Shown here in pieces: positions 35,881 through 47,879 of a DNA stretch of 64,000 bases. The notes below the pieces were generated by a model. The model was given only the letters and a program-made list of their open reading frames with translations, was not told the origin of the DNA and did not search any database. How positions within the stretch are numbered: the first letter of the stretch is position 1; each line of letters starts with the position of its first letter. The stretch is from Girardinichthys multiradiatus (taxonomy: Eukaryota > Chordata > Actinopteri > Cyprinodontiformes > Goodeidae), in assembly GCF_021462225.1 (NCBI RefSeq), contig NC_061805.1, positions 50,445,860 to 50,509,859 on the forward strand. Reading direction: 5' to 3'. A program made the position numbers and the translations under genes.

Positions 35881-37128
35881 AAAAGATGCAGTTTTCAATC
35901 TAAGAGAGGAGTGAGATTTCTGAAATAATTAAATAGAAAAGGACATAAGATGAACTAAACTACTGGAATTCATTAATGAAAATAGCAACCAAGTGCAGCT
36001 TTACAGCAGTAAAGACGGTAAGATGCACTAAATGAGACCAGTAAGCATTTCCTTATAAATGAAAAATAATTTCTTTTCTTGCGTTTAAATCATTACAAGA
36101 ATTCTTCTTCTTGTCCCTAATAAGGACTACAGAAGGAACACAGGACCTTCTGATAATGGGACGTCAGATGTTTGTTTGTGTGCCTGTGATTATGTTTACA
36201 GAGGATGCCACAGTGCTGTCATGATGAACAATGTCATGTAAAAGAGTCGTTCTGTCTGTAATACAAACCAGCTTGTGGCCAAACGTCTCTAATTTGCAAT
36301 CAGCACGATCTCATTTCAACAAAACTCGAGTCTCTAATTCAATTCATTTCAGTTTAGATTCCACAGATTAAAACCTTCTTTAGCTCCTTTTTCCGTTGGA
36401 GTTTTTCTTTCTAAATAATTATTCAAGGAAAAAAAGTTTGTTTTGCGCCTGCAGGGAGTTATTCTGTAAGATGTACGAGAAAACATGTTTAAATGAGATG
36501 AATATAAACAGGCTGACTGAGCAGAAAACTGGGGGATAGGTAAATAGAAACCAGAGAAGAGGACGGCTAAAGAAGAAACAGGTGAGCAGAGGTTGAATAA
36601 ACCAGTCACAGATATGACACGTCTAAAAACCAGAAAATATATCATGTCTTTTGTTCTAACTTTATATGTACAGACAAACCTAAAGGACATTAGTAAGAAA
36701 TAAAATGAGTTTATGGCTGGGCTCAATGTTTTTGTGCATTCAGCATTTTTATATATTTCAACTTTTTTTTTAGAAAACTAAAAAAAAAATCCAGCCTTTC
36801 CAATGAAGGAATCTGTCAGAAATTAAGCGTGTTCTTTCCATAATCAAACTAGACATGGCAAATCATGTTTTTATTAGCGCTCCACTCTAATATTGCAATG
36901 CTTTTCTATTTTGGTGTTAGCCAGACTTCCACTGATCACCCACAGCTGGTGCAAAACGCCACACCGTTGGACCCATAAGTTCCATCTCATTCCCTCAGAT
37001 CTCTGAACCAGTTGCTTTCACTGGTTCCAAAGAACCGATGTAAACTGAGAGGTGACAGATGCTCCTGAACTCTTCACCTTTGACCTTCTTTGGGTAGTTT
37101 TTAAATCTGGTTTGAAAAAACCTTTTTA

Positions 37129-38738
37129 CAGGTCCTTCTCAAAATATTAGCATATTGTGATAAAGTTCATTATTTTCCATAATGTCATGATGAAAATTTA
37201 ACATTCATATATTTTAGATTCATTGCACACTAACTGAAATATTTCAGGTCTTTTATTGTCTTAATACGGATGATTTTGGCATACAGCTCATGAAAACCCA
37301 AAATTCCTATCTCACAAAATTAGCATATTTCATCCGACCAATAAAAGAAAAGTGTTTTTAATACAAAAAACGTCAACCTTCAAATAATCATGTACAGTTA
37401 TGCACTCAATACTTGGTCGGGAATCCTTTGGCAGAAATGACTGCTTCAATGCGGCGTGGCATGGAGGCAATCAGCCTGTGGCACTGCTGAGGTTTTATGG
37501 AGGCCCAGGATGCTTCAATAGCGGCCTTTAGCTCATCCAGAGTGTTGGGTCTTGAGTCTCTCAACGTTCTCTTCACAATATCCCACAGATTCTCTATGGG
37601 GTTCAGGTCAGGAGAGTTGGCAGGCCAATTGAGCACAGTGATACCATGGTCAGTAAACCATTTACCAGTGGTTTTGGCACTGTGAGCAGGTGCCAGGTCG
37701 TGCTGAAAAATGAAATCTTCATCTCCATAAAGCTTTTCAGCAGATGGAAGCATGAAGTGCTCCAAAATCTCCTGATAGCTAGCTGCATTGACCCTGCCCT
37801 TGATAAAACACAGTGGACCAACACCAGCAGCTGACACGGCACCCCAGACCATCACTGACTGTGGGTACTTGACACTGGACTTCTGGCATTTTGGCATTTC
37901 CTTCTCCCCGGTCTTCCTCCAGACTCTGGCACCTTGATTTCCGAATGACATGCAGAATTTGCTTTCATCCAAAAAAAGTACTTTGGACCACTGAGCAACA
38001 GTCCAGTGCTGCTTCTCTGTAGCCCAGGTCAGGCGCTTCTGCCGCTGTTTCTGGTTCAAAAGTGGCTTGACCTGGGGAATGCGGCACCTGTAGCCCATTT
38101 CCTGCACACGCCTGTGCACGGTGGCTCTGGATGTTTCTACTCCAGACTCAGTCCACTGCTTCCGCAGGTCCCCCAAGGTCTGGAATCGGCCCTTCTCCAC
38201 AATCTTCCTCAGGGTCCGGTCACCTCTTCTCGTTGTGCAGCGTTTTCTGCCACACTTTTTCCTTCCCACAGACTTCCCACTGAGGTGCCTTGATACAGCA
38301 CTCTGGGAACAGCCTATTCGTTCAGAAATGTCTTTCTGTGTCTTACCCTCTTGCTTGAGGGTGTCAATAGTGGCCTTCTGGACAGCAGTCAGGTCGGCAG
38401 TCTTACCCATGATTGGGGTTTTGAGTGATGAACCAGGCTGGGAGTTTTAAAGGCCTCAGGAATCTTTTGCAGGTGTTTAGAGTTAACTCGTTGATTCAGA
38501 TGATTAGGTTCATAGCTCGTTTAGAGACCCTTTTAATGATATGCTAATTTTGTGAGATAGGAATTTTGGGTTTTCATGAGCTGTACGCCAAAATCATCCG
38601 TATTAAGACAATAAAAGACCTGAAATATTTCAGTTAGTGTGCAATGAATCTAAAATATATGAATGTTAAATCTTCATCATGACATTATGGAAAATAATTA
38701 ACTTTATCACAATATGCTAATATTTTGAGAAGGACCTG
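37129..38738 (-). mobile_element. Tc1 transposon copy B (open transposase)
   Basis: This 1610-bp element is flanked by TA (37127-37128 and 38739-38740), with CAGGTCC/GGACCTG termini. The inverted repeats are 37129-37328 and 38539-38738. Within each are two direct-repeat motifs: outer ones near 37135-37160 and 38709-38733, inner ones near 37309-37330 and 38539-38558. The only long gene is the transposase on the minus strand. It lies in the same prdm6 intron and the same orientation as copy A. Confidence 0.96.
37406..38410 (-). CDS. Tc1-family DD34E transposase (copy B)
   Basis: The frame encodes 334 residues from ATG 38410, close to the usual length of about 340 for Tc1 transposases. The N-terminus is a paired-like DNA-binding region (KTADLTAVQKATIDTLKQ, then a second helix-turn-helix with RTLRKIVEKGRFQTLGDL and SRATVHRRVQEMGYR). 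The catalytic core shows VLFLDESKFCMSFG, FIFQHDLAPAHSAKTTGKW and ANSPDLNPIENLW, giving the D, D and E residues. Copy A has Ser where copy B has Leu immediately before the first Asp, and copy B has KQHWTV where A has KQPGTV. Some of these may be damaging. Whether B is active cannot be told from sequence. Its expression would start from the element's own terminal repeats. Confidence 0.93.
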   Translation of the reverse strand: MGKTADLTAVQKATIDTLKQEGKTQKDISERIGCSQSAVSRHLSGKSVGRKKCGRKRCTTRRGDRTLRKIVEKGRFQTLGDLRKQWTESGVETSRATVHRRVQEMGYRCRIPQVKPLLNQKQRQKRLTWATEKQHWTVAQWSKVLFLDESKFCMSFGNQGARVWRKTGEKEMPKCQKSSVKYPQSVMVWGAVSAAGVGPLCFIKGRVNAASYQEILEHFMLPSAEKLYGDEDFIFQHDLAPAHSAKTTGKWFTDHGITVLNWPANSPDLNPIENLWDIVKRTLRDSRPNTLDELKAAIEASWASIKPQQCHRLIASMPRRIEAVISAKGFPTKY

Positions 38739-39211
38739 TATTCAAAGGCCTTTTCCCCAGTGTGAGATGCTGTCTGTTTTTATTTGCTAAACTTGTTTTA
38801 ATTCATTATCTAACAGCTCCTTGACCAGCTTTGTTGATGTTTTGGTGAATACATCTGGGCAAAGTAATTTTTTCCAATGTTCTTCCAACTTCTGTAATTC
38901 TCTCTGAAACACTGAACATGAACTTCTAGCTCTTCTCTTCCCAATTCATGAAGTTGATCCCAGCATGAATATTTAATGTAAAATGTTACAGAAACATGTA
39001 AACTCAAACTGCGTAAATGTAATTAGAGTTCATGGAAAATTAATTCTGATTTATTCTGCTACTTGTTGCTAATTATTAAATATAAGCTGATTTTCCTATG
39101 CAGCGACATCTGCTGTTTAAAATGAGAACTGCAGTGAGTAAATGGACCTTTGTAGAGGTATTCCTGAGCCTTTAACAAGCAAACACAGATAAAGTTACAA
39201 TGTCTCCTTAC

Positions 39212-39336
39212 AGTTTTCATCCTGAGCAATGCACTGCAGCGGGATGCCGAAGAAGGACGTGTAGGAGTCGTTGTACCAGACCAGCAGCTCTGTTCCTCTG
39301 GGGATGTCCATACAGGCTCTGTAGAAGATGCAGGAC
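39212..39336 (-). CDS. prdm6: prdm6 exon, C-terminal part of the PR domain
   Basis: This 125-nt exon follows the acceptor TTGTTTTGCAG and precedes the donor GTAAGG on the minus strand. Its first base completes a codon begun in the exon at 59771, and its last base opens a codon finished by the exon at 23209, so both phases agree. The product reads [20 protein letters not shown] and then [20 protein letters not shown]. The G-T-E-L-L-V-W-Y core closes the PR-domain fold in PRDM proteins. The stretch after it, as I recall vertebrate PRDM6, is characteristic of this paralogue. PRDM PR domains resemble SET methyltransferases, but many lack strong catalytic activity, so enzyme activity should not be assumed. 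A Tc1 transposon (37129-38738) sits about 470 bp downstream in the direction of transcription, inside the next intron. Confidence 0.95.
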
Positions 39337-41749
39337 CTGCAAAACAAGTACAGAAATATTGAACATAGAAAGGCCCATAGCAGCCATCTTTTTAAGTTGT
39401 TCTTCATGACTTTTGTGCATGAATAACAAGAGTGAGTGAAATAATGACGCAAGCAGCTGACCATTCTCAGGACCAGGGTCCACCAAAAACAAATGACTTC
39501 ACTATTCTGTATATGAGAAGATGGAGGGCAGATAAAACCTGAAAAGTCCTTCCATCTGATAACAGCTTCATTTCACATCAGACCAAACTCAGATGATTTA
39601 TGGGAAATATCTGGTGTCTCTCACTTTCCACAGACCAGCTAAGGTTCACTCACGTATCCAGAGAGCTGATGGTTCCTGGGTCACATCGCCTCTAGAATAA
39701 CACTTCCTCCGCCCAAAAATATCATTCTAACAACATGAGCAAAGCCCACATTCAAAACCACACTTTTATTTCCAGCCTGAACTATTTTAAAACACTTTCC
39801 CACATGTTTTCCCCTCTCCCTGTTGGCAGAGTGGCAGACAAAGCAGATTATAGCTGAGAGATCACAGGTTCAATTCCCACAATAACTCCTTCACTTCCCT
39901 CAATCTTTCTTCAAGTCAGAAAATGTATTCATTTTTCCAAATGCCTTAAGATAGTAAGACAGGAAGTCATATTTATCTTAAACTACACTGTTAGATCTAG
40001 ATGATTAAAAACCCTCAGGTTAGGAAGGATCGGGGTTGAGTTAAACTTGATAAGAACCTCCTAATCCAATCAAAGGTCCAGTTGTCCGCAATCCTTAAGA
40101 GAGTTCAACATCAGACCCGGTCCTGCTCAGACAGAACAAACTGAGTTGATGATGCCAAATTGCAACTGAATTAGATTTTTAAAACCATGAGAAAAAGAAA
40201 AGGATTAAAGGAAAAGAAAGATGTTAGCTGACACGATAATCTTTGTAATGAATCAGGTGAACTAAACTAAAATGCTAAGAAAATAAAAAGGAAAATAAAT
40301 AAAGATGTCACAGATAGAATAAACCTCTGCAGCTGGATATGCAACTGAAGCAAGAGAACAAAAAGTAACAAAAAAAGCAAAAACTGCACAGTTCTGTTTA
40401 GTTCAGTCTGACATCATTTTGTGCTAAAGTTCAGTTTCTGTTCAGGACCTGGTTTTACTAAATATGGAAATAAAACATAAAAAACAAACACAACTGATAT
40501 TCTTACTCACTGCCACAAAGTTTACACCACTTCACCACAGCAGGGAAGACAAAGCCAGCTCTGCATTTTTCCCTGAGTGCTATTATAAAGCACCACTCAG
40601 ATTTATTAGCATGTGTGGTGAAGATGTGTAAAATGCCTTATAATAAATGTATCTTTATTTCAGCAGCAAAATTTCACTAAAAAAACCAAAAAAACTTAAA
40701 CTTTCAAAAAATCCTACATTAAATAATTGTTTTGAGCAAAATGACTGGTGGCACTAATATCTGAATGAATCAATTATGCTAGTGATACCAGTAATGTCTA
40801 TTCCTCCAGAAATTTTGTGAGGTAATATTAAGGCCATATCAGACGCACCTAACATCCATTGGTGAGTTTTGTAGTAAAGACTCAGCTTTGTTGGCTTCCT
40901 TCTTTAGTCAAAGGTTGTTTATTGGCATCTTTCACCTTTTCCTGTCAGTCTGTCTCAAATAAAAATACCTGCAAAAACATTTTTGGATTATCCTGTTTGA
41001 CTAACCAGGGTTTGAAAGGCTGCTCTCCAGACAAACTAGCCATGTTAATAGTTTTAAAACTTCCAGCAGCAGCTCCCTGCTTTCATTCTCAACCATGATG
41101 TTCAGATGAGTCTCTTCAGGGAGGGGAGGCACTGTGTGTCCATGTGTCTGCAGCTCTGCAGTATGATGTTGTGTGCCAACTCTGGGCGATGAAAATAGCT
41201 TAGTTTGTACAGATTATCACTCAAATAAGAATTTATGCTTCAGTACTAAATATACTAAAATGTTGATTATTTTGACAACAAAACATTTGGTCAACAACAC
41301 ATCAGTCCTAACTAATAATTAACCATAGTAGAAACAACTTAAAATGAGCAAAGTTGATTCCATTTTGACATTTAGGACAAAATCCAGGTCAAAACAAAAG
41401 CATGACCAGGAAAATAACAGAAGCATGATTCAAAATCTAAGAAGAATAATAAAAGAACGCGTCAAAACCGTAACTGTGAAAAACATAAGAAACCCGAAAC
41501 CAATAACCAAACAACCCTACATCATGACAAGGAGGCAGCAGGGAAATATATATTTATAACCTTTGGGTTATAAATAAATACCAGGAAAACTGCTAGTTTG
41601 GCACCTTCATCAGTTAGAAGACGCAAAAGCCATTAGCTCAGTTATCTACAATGATGGAGAAACTATTGTTGATCTTTTATAAATCAATGAAATCTTCATG
41701 AACGTTCATAGTTGTTAAATAGAACAAGACAGACGAGATACAAATCTTT

Positions 41750-43339
41750 TTTTGGATACCCTTCAGATTCCAGGTACATCATCATTTATTGATACAGATT
41801 TGGGTGCACCTTGAACCACCAATAAAATACCTGTGCCAATTGATGGTTTGAAAATTAGTAAGCCCCAGGTCCAGATGATTGAAATTTATAAGAATTTTAA
41901 AAGGGAAAATTAATTCCGGTATCGCTTAGTTGTGTTTTCAGAGGCTTTTGAAAAGGGGAACCTTCCAACAACACTAAGAAGTGCTTTAATTATATTGTTA
42001 TCCAAGCCAGGCAAGCCTTCAAGTGAATGTGAAAATATTTTTCAATACGTTTATTAAATGTCAATATAAGAGTATTATGTAAAATGTTAGAAATAAGGCT
42101 ACAAAAAGTATTACATTGTGTAACAGACAGCGATAAAAATGGATATGTAGCCGGTAGGCAGCGTTTCCATAATCTCAGAAACCAAATATTATTTATGTTC
42201 AGGAAGGAAGATTAAATACTGTCTTACTTTCATTAAAGGCTAAAAAGGCTTTTCATTGAGTTGAATTGTTATTATTGGAAGTGAGGAAGCCTTTTGGCTA
42301 TGATAAGAACTTTTGTAAGTGGGTTAAAATTTTCTATGACAATTTTGTAAGCAGAATTTTTAACTAATAGTATTTCATCCAAACCATTTCAAATCTATCC
42401 AAGGCTGCAGACTGGGCCCCAACTCTTTTTTTTATTTCTACAGGCATTTAAATCTCTTGCTATTGTTTGTGGGCCAACATGAACACAAAGTTGTTTTATT
42501 TGCTGATGTTGTTATTCTTTAAAAAATAATAATAATAATTTATTAAGTCTATCGCTGCTCTACTCAAAATGTGAGACCTACTTGGAATGATTTCCAGATA
42601 CGAAATAAACAAAGACAAATCATTCTTGTTGCTGCTTAATTAGGAGGAAAGAAGCAATGAGATTTCTTCCAAATTATAGTAAATAATTTTATATACTTCG
42701 GTATTAAGATTGTTCCCTACATTGGCAATTTTGCCAAGGAAATTTTGTCAAGGTTAATTTGTAGATTCCATTCCAAAAATGGTGCTCCTTGCTTGTCTGA
42801 ACATTTAGAATGAATATTACGAAATAAAATATATTTCCTAAACTTCTATACTTGTTTCCAAACATTTCCCAGCTAACCTCCTGAAAATGTTTTCTTAAAT
42901 TCAAGAAGATGTTTCCTAAGGTTCTTGTGGAACAATAGGTGGTCTAGGCTGCAACCATCACTTTAATACTTACTATTTGATCAAGGAGGTCTGAAGTGTC
43001 TGAAATCTGCTCTGGCGTTACTAGCCACCTCAATGGAGAACAGTGTACTACTTTGCAGAAAACCCACTTCTAGCATAGATGAACATAGAACAATGTTGGG
43101 TTAAACTGTCCCTTTCTCAAAAAACAAAGCAAAAAAATCATACAATTAAAGAATAGAGAAAATTCCAAAGTCCCATCTGAGAGAAACCAACTCTGATTAC
43201 ATTGTGCCCCAATACAGGGAAACCATTTTTCCCACGTGGCAAAGCAGATGCAGGTTTTAAGAGGAATGAAAATATTTTTAAAAAGGGGGTATGGTTTCAT
43301 GAGATAATTGGAACCTAATGTCATTGGAGTAACTGACAT
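41750..43339 (+). pseudogene. L1-like LINE remnant, 5' segment
   Basis: Decayed translation shows an L1-type reverse transcriptase in order: SKPQVQMIEIYKNFKR (from a GKSPGPDG-IEFYK motif), FEKGNLPTTLRSALIILLSKPGKPS near 41945-42020, RLQKVLHCV with DKNGYVAGRQ near 42090-42160, an FGYDKNFCKW block near 42290-42330, and SRYEINKDKSFLL near 42595-42630. Stops and frameshifts are frequent, including in the catalytic region. The rest of the element resumes after the inserted L2, at about 46698. Confidence 0.7.
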
Positions 43340-43567
43340 TGAGGGGGGTGTATGGGGGTGGTGTTCTCCGAAAGTCCACCACCATTTCCACAGTCTTGAG
43401 TGGGTTCAGTTCAAGGTAGTTCTGACCGCACCAGTGTACCAGCCGATCCACCTCCTGTCTGTATGCAGACTCATCACCGTCCTGGATCAGTCCAATGACT
43501 GTGGTGTCATCTGCAAACTTAAGGAGTTTCACGGACGAGTCCGATGAGGTGCAGTCATTTGTGTACA
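43340..43567 (-). repeat. Inverted 228-bp fragment of the L2 element
   Basis: This segment is the reverse complement of 45784-46011 in the adjoining L2, with small differences and equal length. On the minus strand it encodes the tip of the reverse transcriptase with an intact FADDTT box, unlike the neighbour. It abuts the apparent 5' end of the L2 at 43568. A separate truncated insertion or an inversion during retrotransposition could explain it. Confidence 0.85.
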
Positions 43568-46500
43568 TCGGCGCCGACGATGGCAGCCTCGGAGCTTGGC
43601 TCTCTCTTTGTTTTTGTATTTTGTGTATTTTTATGTTTTTCGAGCCACAGTTCTGTGGTCTCATTCAGTAGAGAGGAACTTCTTAACATCAGAGAGTCCT
43701 CTCTTGGGTTTTTTTCACCATCTTTCATCGATCATCGAGGTTCACTGAACTCCTGGCAAGCGGAGCTGCGGCTCTATGTGGGATCCTGCGCCAAAAACGG
43801 CAGAGGGGAAAACGTGCTGGCGCACTGGTAAAGCTCCGCAAAAGAGGACTTCGCACACCACTGCCTTCAATCCACCTGGCAAATGTCCGCTCTCTCAACA
43901 AAGAGATGGACGAGCTGCTTCTTCTCACCGGTAAAAACACGGACCTCCGTGGATCAGCGGTTCTCTGCTTCACCAAGACATGGCTGAGTGAAAACATCCC
44001 GGACCGCACACTGCTGTTGCCGGACTTCCAGCTGCTCAGAGCGGATCGCAGCGCGGAGTTATCGGGTAAGAGGTGAGGAGGCGGAATCTGCTTTTATATA
44101 AATGAAAGTTGGTGCAGAAACGTAAAAGTGCTGGAAAAACATGTAGTCCTGATCTGGAGTTATTTTCCATAATCTGTAAACCGTTTTATTCACTGAGAGA
44201 GTTTTCCTCGTTTATAATAATCGGCTCATATTTTCCACCGCATGGCTGCACTTCTGCTGCTGAAAAACATCTCGCTGAGCTGATTACAGACCTGGAGAAA
44301 AAACACACGGACTCTTTCAACATAATACTGGGAGATTTTAACAGAGCAAACCTCTCAAATGAACTCCCCAAATACAGACAGCATATTAACTGTCCCACCA
44401 GAGATAAAAACACACTGGACCATTGTTACACAGCTTTAAAGGACTCATATCATGCTGGTACCAGGGCTGCTCTGGGTTTTTCGGATCATTATCTAATCCA
44501 TCTCAACACAACCTACAGACACAGACTAAGAGCTTCCAAACCCAAGGTTCACACTGTTAAGAAGTGGACTGATGAATCAAAGCAGATGCTACAGGCCTGC
44601 TTTGAATGCACAGACTGGACTGTTTTTGAAACTTCAGCCACTGACTTAAACCAACTAACTGATGTGGTGACATCATACATCAGTTTCTGTGAGGACATGT
44701 GTTTGCAGACCAAGACCTTCTGCACCTTTGGGAACAACAAGCCATGGTTTACTCCACACCTCAGGAATCTGCGCAGGGAAAAGGAAGAAGCTCACAGCAG
44801 TGGAGATTGGGCGCGGTACAGGCAGGCCAGGAACAGACTAACAAAGGAGATCAAAGCAGCTAAGAGAAGCTACAGTGAGAAGCTGAAGAACAGCCTTTCT
44901 ACTGGTGACACTTCAGCTGTATGGACTGGTCTGAGAAACCTGACTGCCTACAAGAGCCCCTCCACCCATCCTGAACAGAGTCGTCTCCTGGCCAACCGTC
45001 TGAATGGCTTCTACTGCAGACATGACAAGAAGCCATTCACACCTCAAATCATCTCCTCTACATCCCATTCAGGAACAAATTCCTCCCATAAAGCAACCAA
45101 CCTCCTACCTTCAGATCCTCTGCCTGCACTAAAGATCTCAGAGGAAGAGGTAAATAGGCTCTTTCAGCGCATGAAAACAAAGAAAGCTGGAGGACCTGAT
45201 AACGACTCCCCATCATGCCTGAAAGCCTGTGCAAATCAACTCGATCCGATCTTCACCCGGATCTTCAACAAATCACTGGAGAAATGTGAGGTCCCCTCCT
45301 GCCTCAAACGATCCACCATCATCCCGGTTCCCAAGAAACCCACCATCCTAGGATTAAATGACTACAGGCCTGTAGCCCTGACGTCTGTGATCATGAAATC
45401 CTTTGAGCGGCTGGTGTTGAAGCACCTGAAAGACATCACAGGTCCCCTGCTGGACCTCCTGCAGTTTGCTTACCGAGCAAACAGGTCGGCAGATTATGCT
45501 GTTAACTTAGGTCTACACTTCATCCTGCAACACCTCAACCACCCAGGGACGTACGCCAGGATCCTGTTTGTAGACTTCAGCTCGGCCTTCAACACCATCA
45601 TACCAGACATCCTCCACCAGAAGCTCACCCAGCTCAACGTCCCAGCCTCCACCTGTCAGTGGATCAACAGCTTCCTGACGGACCGACAGCAGCAGGTGAG
45701 ACTGGGAAGCATCTTCTCCCGATCCAGATCAATAAGTACTGGTGCCCCCCAGGGGTGTGTTCTATCCCCACTCCTCTTCTCTCTGTACACAAATGACTGC
45801 AACTCATCGGACTCGTCCATGAAACTCCTGAAGTTTGCAGACGTCACCACAGTCATTGGACTGATCCAGGACGGTGATGAGTCTGCATACAGACAGCAGG
45901 TGGATCGGCTGGTACTCTGGTGCGGTCAGAACTACCTTGAACTGAACCCACTCAAGACTGTGGAAATGGTGGTGGACTTTCGGAGAACACCACCCCCATA
46001 CACCCCCCTCACCATCCTCAACAACACTGTATCGGCCGTGGACCACTTCAGGTTCTTAGGAACCACCATCTCTGAGGACCTGGGATAGTCTTCACACATA
46101 GACAGTGTTCGAAAGAAGGCCCAGCAGAGACTGTACTTCCTGAGGCAACTCAAGAAGTTCAACCTTCCTCAGGAGCTGCTGGTCATCTTCTACACTGCCA
46201 TCATACAGTCTGTCCTGTCTTCATCCATCTCAGTGTGGTTTGGATCATCCACAAAACAGGACAGGTCCAGACTGCAACGAATAATCAGGCCTGCAGAGAG
46301 AATCTTCAGAGCTGACCTTCCCTACATCCAGGACTTATACAGGTCTAGGGTCAAGAAAAGAGCTGCCAAAATCTCTGCCGACCCCACACACCCTGCACAT
46401 AAACTGTTCAGAGCTTTACCTTCAGGTGGCGCTACAGAGCACTGTTTACTAAAACCAGCCGCCACAGAGACAGTTTCTTCCCCCAGGCTGTTTCTCTGAT

Positions 46501-46697
46501 GAACATTCAATAGAGTACAAAACAACAGCATACAGATGTTGCAAATGCACCTTTTTTATTAGATATGTGTATATTGTAAATTGTAAATTTGTATATTCTG
46601 TAATGCAAAACCAGAACAAAAGAGCAAAGTGTACCGGAGGCAAATTCCTTGTTTGTATGTACGAACTTGGCAATAAAGCTGATTCTGATTCTGATAT
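43568..46697 (+). mobile_element. L2-type LINE, near full length, inactive
   Basis: The element runs from TCGGCGCCGACGATGGCAGC to the 3' tail TTGGCAATAAAGCTGATTC with CTGATT repeats, the usual end of L2 elements. Endonuclease reading begins with ANVRSLNKEMDELLLL near 43879 and passes RGGGICFYINESWC-like sequence. Breaks seen are a TGA at 44074-44076, a one-base deletion near 44142, a changed catalytic box at 45844 and a TAG at 46086-46088. After the TAG, frame reading continues with SVRKKAQQRLYFLRQL and VWFGSSTKQDRSRLQ to about 46499, the normal C-terminus. The element lies inside an older L1-like copy. Confidence 0.9.
44109..46088 (+). pseudogene. L2 reverse transcriptase ORF, broken
   Basis: The open frame of about 659 codons holds the end of the endonuclease (IILGDFNRANLS, NTLDHCYTALKDSYHA, ALGFSDHYLIHL) and the reverse transcriptase (KKAGGPDNDSPSCLKAC, NDYRPVALTSVIMKSFERLV, LFVDFSSAFNTIIPDIL, GAPQGCVLSPLLFSLYTND). 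The catalytic box reads FADVTT; the neighbouring inverted fragment has FADDTT. One of the metal-binding Asp residues (residue about 579 of this frame) is therefore Val. The frame opens without an ATG because a one-base deletion near 44142 separates it from the upstream endonuclease frame. It ends early at TAG 46086-46088 relative to the family. The protein made here could not reverse-transcribe. Confidence 0.9.
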
Positions 46698-47240
46698 GGC
46701 ATCATTAGATCCATTCAAGGCCAATGTTTGTCAGTAACAACAGTTTCCGTATTAGAAACAAACATGCAAAGTGATAGGTCTAAAAAAATGGTGAAATTTC
46801 CCAACTCTATAGGCTTTTGATGAGAAAGAACCCTTGGTATAAAAATTTAATTCCTGGAAATGATCTGCAGAAGGATATTCCCTCTCTGGATTAGGAAAGA
46901 GCATGTGTGAAAGCACAAACACAAACTGTTAATTCTCGGCTCAGACTGACACAGTACTATTGAGTAACGAGGACAGATATGACTCCAGAAAATCTGAACA
47001 CAATCGATGGTACAGTCCAGATTTGTGCACAAGATATGGAAAAGAGAAAGGAACCTTTTTCACTGCGACTTGGAATGTAACAATGTATAATAACTTTTGG
47101 AGGAGATTAAACAAGGCTTGGAAAGCATATTTGGTATAAAGTAAGTGCTTGATCCTAAGGTTTTCCTTTTACTACTATATCCAGATAACTATCGAACATT
47201 TGGGAAAAATTATAATAATATTCTTATGTAATGGGGGACT
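46698..47240 (+). pseudogene. L1-like LINE remnant, 3' segment
   Basis: After the L2 tail, decayed coding similarity to the C-terminus of fish L1 proteins resumes. A readable block near 47020-47230 is CTRYGKEKGTFFHCDLEC, followed by LLEEIKQGLESIFGIK and VLDPKVFLL. The C-x(n)-C/H pattern before a W/F-rich block is usual at the end of L1 ORF2. This places the L2 as a later insertion that split the L1. Positions 47240-47880 show nothing recognisable. Confidence 0.6.
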
Positions 47241-47879
47241 TTGTTTAACTATAATATTGTTTTGCACTATGCATATATGACAGGCCATGGTAAAACCAGG
47301 AACAAGTCTACCTAGGGTCATTTTGAGTTATTTACAGATCCTGAAAGAGTGGAGTCTAAGCTTTCCAATGATGTCAAACTTCGGGAAATCAAAAAAGAAT
47401 TGAAGAAGTAATGACCATTCGAATGTTGGCACTCTCCAAAGTACTTTAAGGAGAAAACAGGCTTCAAAGTGTTGTTAGAATCACCCTGGAAGCAAAAGCT
47501 GTTAATTTGAATAACTTTGTATAGCTTGCTGCAACACCTCCCCCAACGTCTGTCAACAGAAGCTCCAATGCAACGGACTGCACAGTCATTGAACCCACAG
47601 CACTATTTTTCTATTGTTAGGAATAACCTTTATTAATATGCTCATAGCTGTTTTTCCCATTTATACCATAAATGCAGAAATAAAGTATAAGTTCTAATGT
47701 TTCCCTTTTGTTACAATAGGATAAGAAGCTCATAGACATACAGTACAAGGATAAATGGCCCAAGGTTTGTCATGAATGACCTGAGGCTGGGGCACTGGGT
47801 TTGATAGTGGAGCAGCCAGTATAACTGGTTTGATTAGAAAGCCACGGCACACTTAGATTAAGTATTGACACCCGCTACT

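Larger units (their letters stand above)
23210..39211 (-). other. prdm6 intron (between exons 39212 and 22834)
   Basis: This 16-kb intron has no host gene. It carries a retroelement-like scrap (about 25560-25740), an old Tc1-like element with nested repeats (26958-28278), two near-identical Tc1 copies (30289-31897 and 37129-38738), a GT run (33063-33089), a frame-broken Cys-rich dispersed ORF (33785-34300) and a further Tc1-like remnant (35328-35880). From 28280 to 30288 and from 23210 to 25360 I see only unique AT-rich sequence. Confidence 0.75.

Noticed and set aside
38121..38450. 109-codon plus-strand frame over Tc1 copy B (and the twin at 31281-31610)
   Set aside because: Antisense shadow of the transposase; identical in both copies because the DNA is identical.
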